A stretch of DNA of 51,848 nucleotides from Oscillospiraceae bacterium. Its GTDB lineage: Bacteria; Bacillota; Clostridia; Oscillospirales; Ruminococcaceae. The DNA lies in contig DPBR01000004.1 of the NCBI GenBank assembly GCA_003516865.1, forward strand, positions 11,255 to 63,102. Reading direction: 5' to 3'. The position numbers and the translations under genes are program-made. A model generated the notes under the pieces. It made no database searches and was not told the origin of the DNA. It saw only the letters and a list, made by a program, of their open reading frames with translations. Of the stretch, positions 34,221 to 42,205 are shown piece by piece. Within the stretch, counting starts at the first letter, position 1. Every line of letters starts with the position of its first letter.

Positions 34221-34397
34221 TTACTTAGCGCTCTGCTCGTAAGATTCAATCATCTTTTTCACCATCATACCACCGATTGAACCTGCCTGTCTTGCGGTAA
34301 GGTCGCCGTTATAGCCGTTGTTAAGGGTAACGCCTACTTCGTTGGCAGCCTGCATCTTGATGTTGTTAAGATTAGCCTTGGACTGTTTGTTAGACAT
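34221..34397 (-). CDS. Alpha/beta-type small acid-soluble spore protein
   Basis: 58-residue DNA-binding protein that coats spore DNA and protects it from UV and heat. It matches the family core closely: KMQAANEVGV followed by GDLTARQAGSIGGMMVKKMIE, the two conserved blocks of SASP alpha/beta. ATG 34397 with AAGGAG 7 nt upstream. It is monocistronic with its own terminator. I could not find a convincing sigma-G type promoter by eye; the 100-bp leader holds an inverted repeat (GCAAAGG ... CCTTTGC). Confidence 0.93.
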   Translation of the reverse strand: MSNKQSKANLNNIKMQAANEVGVTLNNGYNGDLTARQAGSIGGMMVKKMIESYEQSAK

Positions 34398-34501
34398 AAT
34401 AAATCTCCTTGAAATCAATAATAAGCAAAGGACTTAAGCGATTAAAACGAAAAATTGATTGATTGCCTTTGCGATATTATTATTTTCACAGTCCGAAAAA
34501 A

Positions 34502-34565
34502 TATTAAAGGGAATGTTTGTTCAAAAAGTTATAAATTGTAATCAAACTTTTTCATTCCCTTTTTC
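34502..34565 (-). terminator. Long terminator hairpin overlapping the FNT gene stop
   Basis: Interrupted stem of about 18 bp: AAAGGGAATG + AAAAAGTT pair with AACTTTTT + CATTCCCTTT, leaving a 7-nt bulge and a 14-nt loop, then AATATTTTTT. The gene's TGA stop lies inside the ascending arm. Confidence 0.8.
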
Positions 34566-35139
34566 CGCACGCAATAAGCGCGCGAATAATATTGCTTCCC
34601 ACGGTATTTCCGAGAATAAGCACAGCAAGCGCGGACAAATCCGCCATTCTATATTCTCCCGAAGCGCCGTAGTAAAACAAATCCGCAACCGTGTGGTCAA
34701 AACCGCATAAAACAAAAACGGGGATTGCGAAAATTATGCCTATATAATTCCCTGTTTTCTTAAAAAAATCGACGCCGAGATAAATCAGAATACCGCAGAA
34801 AATCGCCGAAACAAACAGCCACAGCAGATTGTTTGAAAGCTTTCCCGCGCAAACTTCAATCGCTTTTTCTTTAACGGCGGGATTGAACGAGCCAAGGGCT
34901 CCAAATCCGAATGCAAACACGCAGTTTACAACAGTCGCAACAAGAAAATCGGGAACATTCTTTTTGTTAATATAACCCGCCATTCCTGTAAAAAGGCTCA
35001 TTGAATAGCGGCACACAACAATCAGTCCGAAAGCAAAAAGCACAGCTCCGACATATTTATTTCCGCTTATCAAATTGCAGTATGAAGCAATTGAAATGAG
35101 AAGTGCCGCGCTTATCGCATTTATAATCGTTTTTTTCAT
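34552..35139 (-). CDS. Formate/nitrite-transporter (FocA/NirC) family channel, short form
   Basis: 195 residues with six probable membrane helices. Family marks: a GLIVVCRYSMSLFTGMAGYI half-helix, then CGFDHTVADLF, which matches the FocA GFEHSIANMF region with its pore His, although the following Asn is Asp here, and GNTVGSNIIRAL near the end. It is shorter than typical FNT channels (about 260-280) because the N- and C-terminal cytoplasmic parts are missing. Substrate is not readable; formate, nitrite, hydrosulfide or another small anion. It starts 14 nt after leuB and ends the leu operon. Confidence 0.78.
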   Translation of the reverse strand: MKKTIINAISAALLISIASYCNLISGNKYVGAVLFAFGLIVVCRYSMSLFTGMAGYINKKNVPDFLVATVVNCVFAFGFGALGSFNPAVKEKAIEVCAGKLSNNLLWLFVSAIFCGILIYLGVDFFKKTGNYIGIIFAIPVFVLCGFDHTVADLFYYGASGEYRMADLSALAVLILGNTVGSNIIRALIACGKRE

Positions 35140-35153
35140 AAAACCTCTCGCGG

Positions 35154-36236
35154 TCAGATAAATTCGGCAATCTTATCGCCCATTTCCGAGCAGGAAACAA
35201 GCGTCATTCCCTCGCTCATAATATCGCCCGTGCGAATACCGTTTTCAAGCACCTTATTAACCGCGCTTTCAACGGCATCGGCTTCCTTATCCATTTTGAA
35301 TGAATAGCGAAGCATCATTGCCGCGGAAAGGATTGTTGCAATCGGGTTCGCCTTGTTCTGACCCGCGATATCGGGCGCTGAACCGCCGCTCGGCTCGTAC
35401 AGACCGAAGGTCGTTTCGTTCATTGAAGCGGAAGCGAGCATTCCGATTGAACCCGTAATCATCGACGCTTCGTCCGAAAGGATATCTCCGAACATATTCT
35501 CGGTTACCATAACGTCAAACTGCGCGGGGTCTTTTACAAGCTGCATTGCGCTGTTATCGACAAGCATATGCTCAAGAGTTACCTCGGGATAATCCTTTGC
35601 AACCTCCTCGACAACCTTTCTCCAGAGCCTTGAAGAATCAAGAACGTTCGCCTTATCCACGCTTGTAACCTTTTTTCTGCGCTGCATAGCCACATCAAAT
35701 GCCTTTACGGCAATTCTGCGGATTTCGTTTTCATTGTAGGAAAGCGTATCGACAGCGGTCATAACGCCGTCAATTTCCTCGGTTTTACGCGCTCCGAAAT
35801 AAAGTCCGCCCGTAAGCTCTCTCATAATCAGCATATCAAATCCCTTGTCCGCGATTTCTTTTTTGAGAGGGCAAGACTCGGAAAGCTGCGGGAAAAGCAC
35901 GCACGGTCTTAAATTCGCGAAAAGTCCGAGCGATTTTCTGAGCTTCAGCAATCCCGCTTCGGGACGAAGATTTGCGGGAAGCTTGTACCACGGCGAGGTT
36001 GTTGTGTTTCCGCCGATTGAGCCCATAAGAACCGCGTCGGAAGCCTTGCATCGCTCGATAGTTTCGTCCGTAAGCGGAACGCCGTTTGCGTCGATTGAAC
36101 AGCCGCCCATAAGAAGCTGCTCGTAATTAAACCTATGCCCGAATTTCTCCGCAACCTTATCAAGCACCTTCATCGCTTCGGAAACGATTTCGGGACCTAT
36201 TCCGTCGCCCTTAATAACCGCAATATTCTTTTCCAT
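35154..36236 (-). CDS. leuB: 3-isopropylmalate dehydrogenase
   Basis: NAD- and metal-dependent oxidative decarboxylation of 3-isopropylmalate in leucine synthesis. About 360 residues. GDGIGPEIVSEAM at the N-terminus, RELTGGLYFG substrate loop, KANVLDSSRLWRKV, and the metal/NAD region ILSDEASMITGSIGMLASASM. Two adjacent starts are possible: ATG 36236 or GTG 36239; AAAGGA is 10 nt from the ATG and 7 nt from the GTG. LeuA is not in the window. Confidence 0.97.
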   Translation of the reverse strand: MEKNIAVIKGDGIGPEIVSEAMKVLDKVAEKFGHRFNYEQLLMGGCSIDANGVPLTDETIERCKASDAVLMGSIGGNTTTSPWYKLPANLRPEAGLLKLRKSLGLFANLRPCVLFPQLSESCPLKKEIADKGFDMLIMRELTGGLYFGARKTEEIDGVMTAVDTLSYNENEIRRIAVKAFDVAMQRRKKVTSVDKANVLDSSRLWRKVVEEVAKDYPEVTLEHMLVDNSAMQLVKDPAQFDVMVTENMFGDILSDEASMITGSIGMLASASMNETTFGLYEPSGGSAPDIAGQNKANPIATILSAAMMLRYSFKMDKEADAVESAVNKVLENGIRTGDIMSEGMTLVSCSEMGDKIAEFI

Positions 36237-36254
36237 CACTCTGTAATCCTTTCA

Positions 36255-36749
36255 TCAGAAATCAATTTTGTAAACGACATATCTTACGCCGTCATAATCT
36301 CTCGCAGAAGATTTTCTTTCCGCAAAGCCGAATTTCTCGTAAAACCGCCTTGCGTCCGCATTATCCTCGGCAGTTTCAAGAACGGCGCCTTTGTAGCCCT
36401 TTTTCCTTGCTTCACGCAAAAAATGCATAAGCAGCTTCTTCCCGTAGCCTTTATGCTGCATATCGTGCGCCGTATAAAGCAGCATAATCGAAACGCAGCC
36501 CTCAAAAGCCTTGTATTCGCAGCATTCACCCGCACAGACAGCGCATATTTCACCGTCAACAAGAAGCACATATATGTACTTTCCGTCAACAATCAGCTTT
36601 GTGAAGCTTCTGCGGCGACGCTCGCCGGAATAGCGCTCAATCATCTCCTGAGAGAAAAACGACTTGTAATTCTCCCTCCAGCAGCCGTCCACAATTCTGC
36701 TCATTCCCTCAACGTCGAAAAGCTCGGCGGGTCTGATATCAATTCTCAT
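36255..36749 (-). CDS. GNAT-family N-acetyltransferase
   Basis: 164-residue acetyl-CoA-dependent transferase fold. The N-terminal IRPAELFDVEGMSRIVDG is the usual RimI-like start; motif A with the acetyl-CoA pyrophosphate loop is QHKGYGKKLLMHFLREARKKGY (MQHKGYGKKLL), followed by ADARRFYEKFGF, the typical C-terminal GNAT box. Substrate unknown. Its start overlaps the leuD stop by 4 nt (ATGA), so it is co-translated with leuD and precedes leuB by 18 nt. Confidence 0.88.
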   Translation of the reverse strand: MRIDIRPAELFDVEGMSRIVDGCWRENYKSFFSQEMIERYSGERRRRSFTKLIVDGKYIYVLLVDGEICAVCAGECCEYKAFEGCVSIMLLYTAHDMQHKGYGKKLLMHFLREARKKGYKGAVLETAEDNADARRFYEKFGFAERKSSARDYDGVRYVVYKIDF

Positions 36750-37228
36750 TTCTTCAAAGAGTTGAGAAGCCCGCCATTATTAATAATATCTTTGATAAAT
36801 TCGGGGAAAGGCTGAGCCTTGTAGGTTTTATTCTTAGTGATATTTGTGATAATTCCCGTATCGAAGTCGATTTCAACCTCGTTTCCATCGTCGATATCCT
36901 TAGCGGCTTCGTCACATTCAAGAATAGGAAGTCCGATATTAATAGCGTTTCTGTAAAAAATTCTCGCAAAAGTTGACGCGATAACGCAGCCTATTCCGCT
37001 TGCCTTAATTGCAATCGGAGCGTGCTCGCGGGAGCTTCCGCAGCCAAAATTCATATTTGCGACAATAATATCGCCGTCTTTGACGTTTTTCACAAAGTCC
37101 TTGTCGATATCCTCCATACAGTGAGAAGCAAGCTCCTTGTGGTCGGAGGTGTTGAGGTAACGCGCGGGGATAATTACGTCCGTGTCAACGTTATCTCCGT
37201 ACTTATGTACAATTCCGTGTGCTTTCAT
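36746..37228 (-). CDS. leuD: 3-isopropylmalate dehydratase, small subunit
   Basis: Small (swivelling) subunit of isopropylmalate isomerase with LeuC. 160 residues, the archaeal/clostridial short type. YGDNVDTDVIIPARYL and the substrate-binding NFGCGSSREHAPIAIKA are intact. AAGGAG upstream of the ATG. It follows the small Dabb gene by 11 nt. Confidence 0.97.
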   Translation of the reverse strand: MKAHGIVHKYGDNVDTDVIIPARYLNTSDHKELASHCMEDIDKDFVKNVKDGDIIVANMNFGCGSSREHAPIAIKASGIGCVIASTFARIFYRNAINIGLPILECDEAAKDIDDGNEVEIDFDTGIITNITKNKTYKAQPFPEFIKDIINNGGLLNSLKK

Positions 37229-37239
37229 ATCAATTCTCC

Positions 37240-37539
37240 TTATATTTCAAAATCAACGCATTTTCTGTCCGCAACGAACGGTCTTACGCGCTCGTCCGCA
37301 ACCTTAACGTGTTCGGGGTGAACGGAATAGCCTTTGAGAGCTTCGGCGCTTGTGAAAGTGCTGTCGAGCATCAAATCTCCCGTTGAAGTCGGAAGAAGCT
37401 TAGTAATCACCTTAATCTCGGTTAATCCCTCGATTTTTCCGTTCAAAGACTCCAGCCCCTCTTTGATAAGGCGCTTATGCTCAGCCTTTTCGCTTTCTGG
37501 CATCTCCTTTAGCTTCCATATAATAACGTGTTTAACCAT
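37240..37539 (-). CDS. Dabb (stress-responsive alpha/beta barrel) domain protein
   Basis: 99-residue ferredoxin-like dimeric barrel protein. VKHVIIWKLKE at the N-terminus and the HPEHVKVADERVRPFV segment near the end are typical of Dabb (PF07876). Members are small cytoplasmic proteins of unclear activity, some tied to stress or ring-modifying enzymes. Start overlaps the leuC stop by one base (TAATG), so it is translated with leuC. Why it lies between leuC and leuD is not evident. Confidence 0.88.
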   Translation of the reverse strand: MVKHVIIWKLKEMPESEKAEHKRLIKEGLESLNGKIEGLTEIKVITKLLPTSTGDLMLDSTFTSAEALKGYSVHPEHVKVADERVRPFVADRKCVDFEI

Positions 37540-38801
37540 TATTCAAACTCCCCCGAAATATAGCCCTTGAGAGCGCTTGCCGCAGCGACGGCGGGGCTTG
37601 CAAGATAAACCTCCGAGGTTACATCGCCCATTCTGCCGACAAAGTTGCGGTTTGTTGTGGAAACGGCTCTTTCGTGAGGCGCGAGAATACCCATATGACC
37701 GCCGAGGCAGGGACCGCAGGTCGGCGCGGAAACCACCATTCCCGCTTCAACAAAGATTTCAAGCAAACCGGTTCTGAGCGCGTCAAGGTAAATCTGCTGC
37801 GTTGCGGGAATAACGATTGCGCGGACGCCCTTTGCAACCTTTTTGCCCTTAACGACAGCCGCCGCGATTGCAAGGTCGCTGTATCTGCCGTTTGTACAGG
37901 AACCGATAACAACCTGGTCGATTTTGATTTTAAGCTTCTCCGCTTCGTCAATCGTCTTTGTGTTCTCCGGAAGATGCGGGAAAGAAACGGTCGGCTTGAT
38001 TTCGCTGAGATTAATGTCGATAACGCGGTTATAGTGCGCGTCCTCGTCAGCCTTGAACACTTCGGGAGTACGCGTCGTTCTGCACTTTATGTAATTGAGA
38101 GTAACATCGTCAACCTCGAAAATACCGTTCTTTGCGCCCGCTTCGATTGCCATATTCGCCATACAAAGCCTGTCGTCCATTGAAAGGCTCTTCAGACCCT
38201 CTCCCGTGAACTCCATCGACTGATAAAGCGCGCCGTCAACGCCGATTTTGCCGATAATATGCAGGATAACGTCCTTTCCGCTCACCCACTTGTTAAGCTT
38301 TCCCGTGAGGTTAAACTTGATTGCGGAAGGAACTTTGAACCAAGCTTCGCCAGTCGCCATACCCGCTGCCATATCCGTTGAACCAACGCCTGTTGAAAAA
38401 GCTCCGAGCGCGCCGTATGTACAAGTGTGGCTGTCCGCGCCGATAACGCAGTCGCCCGCGATAACAAGACCTTTTTCGGGAAGCAGAGCGTGCTCTATTC
38501 CGACGTTTCCGACATCGTAGAAGTTCACGATATCATACTTGTCCGCGAAATTGCGGCACTGCTGACATTGAATGGCAGCCTTGATATCCTTGTTAGGCGT
38601 GAAGTGGTCCATAACAAGCGAAATCTTGTTCTTGTCGAAAATATTTGTAAAGCCGTTCTTGTTGAACTCGTTTATTGCAACAGGGCTTGTGATATCGTTT
38701 CCGAGAACCATATCGAGCTTTGCTCTGATAAGCTGTCCCTCGACGACGGAATCAAGTCCCGCATGCTTTGCCAGAATTTTCTGAGTCATTGTCATTCCCA
38801 T
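37539..38801 (-). CDS. leuC: 3-isopropylmalate dehydratase, large subunit
   Basis: Aconitase-superfamily [4Fe-4S] subunit, 420 residues, the stand-alone LeuC type rather than the longer LeuC1. GADSHTCTYGALGAF, VVIGSCTNGRYSDL with the first cluster Cys, and SAPTCGPCLGGHMG with the other two are intact. ATG 38801 was chosen because AGGAGG lies 8 nt before it; ATGs two and four codons on are alternatives. Confidence 0.97.
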   Translation of the reverse strand: MGMTMTQKILAKHAGLDSVVEGQLIRAKLDMVLGNDITSPVAINEFNKNGFTNIFDKNKISLVMDHFTPNKDIKAAIQCQQCRNFADKYDIVNFYDVGNVGIEHALLPEKGLVIAGDCVIGADSHTCTYGALGAFSTGVGSTDMAAGMATGEAWFKVPSAIKFNLTGKLNKWVSGKDVILHIIGKIGVDGALYQSMEFTGEGLKSLSMDDRLCMANMAIEAGAKNGIFEVDDVTLNYIKCRTTRTPEVFKADEDAHYNRVIDINLSEIKPTVSFPHLPENTKTIDEAEKLKIKIDQVVIGSCTNGRYSDLAIAAAVVKGKKVAKGVRAIVIPATQQIYLDALRTGLLEIFVEAGMVVSAPTCGPCLGGHMGILAPHERAVSTTNRNFVGRMGDVTSEVYLASPAVAAASALKGYISGEFE

Positions 38802-38819
38802 TATTTAATCCTCCTAAAA

Positions 38820-39437
38820 TTAATAATTTACACTCAAATCAGCGTATACTATGCTGATATCGGTAACAATATCATTTTTATCAAAACGAATACCTAAACT
38901 ATGGTCGTTCAGCCTACCGCCAACCTTATTTTCTCCGTTCACTATTCCGTAACGATAATAGTCACAACCATTATAAACAGCCTTTGATACAGGTTCGCCA
39001 TATCTTTTAACCACTTCTTGCTTTGTACTTTTAAACGGAACTAATCCATCTATTGAGCAATCATCTGTTTCTATGGTTAAATTATAGATAATACTTTCCT
39101 TCGGCTTATCGGGAAAAAAGTTTTCCAAAGCGGCAATATACATTTCATTTCCGTTGTAATACATTGTTGCCAAGAACTGATTTTCCCGAAGGTAAACGTC
39201 CTTCTCGTCATATAACTTGTAGCTCCAACCCTCGGGTATTTCGCCGAGTTTAACGGGAATTTCAATCGTTTGCCCCTTTATTACAATTTTTTTGCGAACG
39301 CGTTCGATATCAAACCCATTTTCGTTTGCGCTTTCTGATATTGCCGAAGATTCGTTCTGTACATCGGAACAGCCCGTAAAACCGCATAGTAAAACTGCCG
39401 CAGCAACAAAGCAGATGATATTTTTTATGTTGGTCAT
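38820..39437 (-). CDS. Lipoprotein with SmpA-like C-terminal domain, unknown function
   Basis: About 205 residues. Signal peptide ends in lipobox FTGC (around Cys23-25), followed by a short Ser/Glu/Asn-rich stretch and a beta-rich domain. The C-terminal half has STKQEVVKRYGEPVSKA and IRFDKNDIVTDISIVY, the same STKxE...YGEP...FDxNxI pattern as in the membrane protein at 9184-9588. It lies between ligA and leuC with 17- and 18-nt gaps, so it is in the same transcript. Start: ATG 39437 has AAAGGA 6 nt upstream; ATG 39443 is the alternative. Confidence 0.7.
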   Translation of the reverse strand: MTNIKNIICFVAAAVLLCGFTGCSDVQNESSAISESANENGFDIERVRKKIVIKGQTIEIPVKLGEIPEGWSYKLYDEKDVYLRENQFLATMYYNGNEMYIAALENFFPDKPKESIIYNLTIETDDCSIDGLVPFKSTKQEVVKRYGEPVSKAVYNGCDYYRYGIVNGENKVGGRLNDHSLGIRFDKNDIVTDISIVYADLSVNY

Positions 39438-39454
39438 AAGCATTCCTTTCCTAA

Positions 39455-41443
39455 TTATCGCCCGACTTCTTCTGTCATTTTTAAGAATTGCTCTTCATTT
39501 ATAACCGTAATTCCAAGCTCGTTCGCTTTGTCAAGCTTAGAGCCGGCTTCTTCTCCCGCAAGAACATAGCTTGTCTTTTTTGAAACCGACCCCGAGCACT
39601 TTCCGCCAAGCTTTTCAATCATTTCCTTTGCCTGCTCGCGCTTCAGCGTGGGGAGCGTTCCCGTGAGAACGAAAGTAAGCCCCGCGAATTTATCCGAAAT
39701 TTTCGCGCTTTCATAGGTCATATTCAGCCCAAGCGCTTTAAGACGCGCGATAAGCTCTTTTCTGTGAGGTTCGCGCATTGCCGTGTAAACGGATTTCGCG
39801 AGAATATCGCCGAACTTCTCTATTCCGACAATTTCTTCTTCGGAAGCCGCCATAATTGCGTCCATATTCCCGAAACGCTCGCAGAGAAGCACCGCCGCGC
39901 GGCTGCCGATACCCTTAATTCCAAGCGCGAAAATAAGCCTTGAAAGGTTGTTTTTCTTTGAATTTTCAATTGAATTGAGCAGATTTTCAGCCGATTTTCT
40001 GCCGAAACGCTCAAGTTCCGTGAGTTCCTGAATATCAAGCGTATACAAATCCGCAACGGTTTTCACAAAGCCCGCGTCAACGAGCTGTTTAACGACGGCT
40101 TCGCCGAGACCGTCGATATTCATTGCGCCGCGAGAAGCGAAATGTTCGATTGACCGCAGAAGCTGCGCGGGACAGTCGATGTTCTGGCAGCGGACAACCG
40201 TCTCGTCCTCGTCGCGAACCGCCTCAGCTCCGCACACGGGACATTTCGCGGGAATAAAGAACTTTTCGGATTTTTCCGCGTGAGAAACGCTCCGAACAAC
40301 CTCCGGAATAATATCTCCCGCCTTTCTCACAATAATTCTGTCGCCGACGCGGATATCTTTCTCGGAGATATAATCCTGATTATGAAGAACCGCGCGCGAA
40401 ACCGTTGTTCCCGCAAGCTGAACGGGGTCAAACACCGCCACGGGAGTAAGCGCGCCCGTTCTGCCGACGTTTATTTCGATAGTATTCAGCGTGGTTTCCT
40501 TTTCTTCGGGAGGATACTTGAAAGCAACCGCCCATTTCGGAACTTTAGCCGTTGCGCCGATTTCCTCGCGCAGCCGCAGGTCGTTTACCTTAACGACAGC
40601 GCCGTCGATATCAAACGGAAGCGAAGTCCTCATTTCCCCGATTTCTTTTATTCGTGCAAGAATTTCTTCGAGATTTTTACAGACGCGGTAATCGGGAATT
40701 ACCCGAAATCCCTGTTCTTTCAGATATTCAAGGCTCTCGGAGTGTGAAGAAAAGCTTTTGCCGTCAACGCGCTGAACGTTAAAGCAAAAGATATCGAGAG
40801 CGCGTTCGGCGGTAATTTTGCTGTCCTTTTGCCTGAGCGAACCCGCGGCGGCGTTTCTGGGATTTTTGGGAAGCGGCTCGCCGTTTTTCTCCTGAATTTC
40901 GCAAAGCTTCGCGAAACTCTGCTTCGGCATATAAACCTCTCCGCGAACCTCAAGACGTGCTATTTCTTCCGTTAATTTAAGCGGAATGGAGCGTATTGTT
41001 TTGAGATTTGCGGTAATATCCTCGCCGATAAAGCCGTCGCCGCGCGTTGAACCGCGCACAAAAACGCCGTTTTCATACTCGAGAGATACCGAAAGTCCGT
41101 CGATTTTCGGCTCAACCGTAAATTCTTCCGCGCCCTGATTAACAACGCGCTCGTAAAAATCGCGCACTTCGCCCTCTCCGAAAACGTCCTGCAAGCTCGC
41201 CATCTGAACCGCGTGCGTTACCTTTTCAAACGTCGCCGAAGCCGCGCCGCCGACTCTCTGCGAAGGCGAATTTTCGCTCAGCAGCGTAGGAAATTCGCTT
41301 TCAAGCGCCCGAAGTTCCCGCATTAAAGCGTCGTATTCATCGTCCTCAAGCGTGGGGCTGTCAAGCTCGTAATATTCGCGGTTTGCCTTTTCAAGCTTTT
41401 CGGTAAGCTCTGCAACGCGCTTTTTCGCTTCATTAAAATCCAT
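39455..41443 (-). CDS. ligA: NAD-dependent DNA ligase
   Basis: Seals nicks in replication and repair, using NAD. 662 residues, typical. The adenylation Lys lies in EPKIDGLSVSLEY (about residue 115). OB-fold and Cys4 zinc finger (CPVCGAEAV ... CQNIDCPAQ) follow, then helix-hairpin-helix repeats and a C-terminal BRCT domain (FAGLTFVLTGTLP to the end). ATG 41443 has GGAG 8 nt upstream; the longer in-frame ORF to 41548 overlaps yunB and is not supported. Confidence 0.97.
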   Translation of the reverse strand: MDFNEAKKRVAELTEKLEKANREYYELDSPTLEDDEYDALMRELRALESEFPTLLSENSPSQRVGGAASATFEKVTHAVQMASLQDVFGEGEVRDFYERVVNQGAEEFTVEPKIDGLSVSLEYENGVFVRGSTRGDGFIGEDITANLKTIRSIPLKLTEEIARLEVRGEVYMPKQSFAKLCEIQEKNGEPLPKNPRNAAAGSLRQKDSKITAERALDIFCFNVQRVDGKSFSSHSESLEYLKEQGFRVIPDYRVCKNLEEILARIKEIGEMRTSLPFDIDGAVVKVNDLRLREEIGATAKVPKWAVAFKYPPEEKETTLNTIEINVGRTGALTPVAVFDPVQLAGTTVSRAVLHNQDYISEKDIRVGDRIIVRKAGDIIPEVVRSVSHAEKSEKFFIPAKCPVCGAEAVRDEDETVVRCQNIDCPAQLLRSIEHFASRGAMNIDGLGEAVVKQLVDAGFVKTVADLYTLDIQELTELERFGRKSAENLLNSIENSKKNNLSRLIFALGIKGIGSRAAVLLCERFGNMDAIMAASEEEIVGIEKFGDILAKSVYTAMREPHRKELIARLKALGLNMTYESAKISDKFAGLTFVLTGTLPTLKREQAKEMIEKLGGKCSGSVSKKTSYVLAGEEAGSKLDKANELGITVINEEQFLKMTEEVGR

Positions 41444-41459
41444 TTCATTCTCTCCGATA

Positions 41460-42131
41460 TTATTCCGCCGCGCCGTAATCGTTGAGGTAACCGTCAAGCT
41501 TCTCGGAAGCCACAACGTGCGTGTACGCATTCGGAACTCTTCCGACAATCACCGTTTCAGCGGCGACAATCGTTGTTTTTACGGGCACTCTTGTCGTATA
41601 ACCCGGAATAATCGCGTCAACATCGGCGTCAATCTCAATCACAATCCTGTGGAGGGTCTGATTAAGCCCCGCCTCCGAAAACTCGCTTATTATTGACGCG
41701 GAAGCGTAACCCACAGGCTGAACCGTCATTCCAACTCCAAAGCCCTTTCCGTGAAGAAGCTGTATTCCGAGAAGCGTACCTATCGGTATTTGAATTTCCA
41801 CTTCCGGAAGCCTTGCAATCTCGCGCTCCAGCCGCTGAACAATGCGCGTTTTCAGCTTGTTAATGTTCATCACGTTGCTTTCAAGCGACATAATTTCACC
41901 GTCCGCGTTCGAGGTTAGATTAACAAGCTTTGAATAACCCGCATTCTCATTCTCTATTTCTGCTGAAACAGCGTCGTTTATCAGACGTTCAACAAGTTCG
42001 TGGCACTTGTAAGCGTTGACCGTTTCGATAACGGGACGAAAACTGAGGTCTACAATAACCAGAAGTCCCGTCAGAACCATTCCTACCGCAATCAGCTTTA
42101 TTCCAAGCCTTTTAAAAAAGCTTCGCGCCAT
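41460..42131 (-). CDS. yunB: Sporulation protein YunB
   Basis: 223 residues with one N-terminal membrane helix (about 9-28), then a soluble outer domain. YunB is a sporulation-specific membrane protein in bacilli and clostridia whose molecular role is not fixed. Family marks: FRPVIETVNAYKCHELVERLINDAV, the turn IQIPIGTLLGIQLLHGKG, and PGYTTRVPVKTTIVAAETVIVGRVPN near the C-terminus. ATG with GGGGGAG upstream. It sits between the M18 peptidase and ligA; an upstream CATATAGT could be a sigma-E type -10. Confidence 0.9.
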   Translation of the reverse strand: MARSFFKRLGIKLIAVGMVLTGLLVIVDLSFRPVIETVNAYKCHELVERLINDAVSAEIENENAGYSKLVNLTSNADGEIMSLESNVMNINKLKTRIVQRLEREIARLPEVEIQIPIGTLLGIQLLHGKGFGVGMTVQPVGYASASIISEFSEAGLNQTLHRIVIEIDADVDAIIPGYTTRVPVKTTIVAAETVIVGRVPNAYTHVVASEKLDGYLNDYGAAE

Positions 42132-42151
42132 AATTCACCACTCCCCCGTAA

Positions 42152-42159
42152 ACTATATG
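42152..42159 (-). promoter_or_regulatory. Possible sigma-E-like -10 element before yunB
   Basis: CATATAGT about 21 bp before the yunB ATG resembles the sporulation sigma-E -10 (CATACANT). A matching -35 at the right distance is not clear, so this is only a candidate. Confidence 0.2.
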
Positions 42160-42205
42160 CAAAACGGAGGCTCAAAGTGAATGAATTTGTCCTTTTTTTG
42201 ATAAA

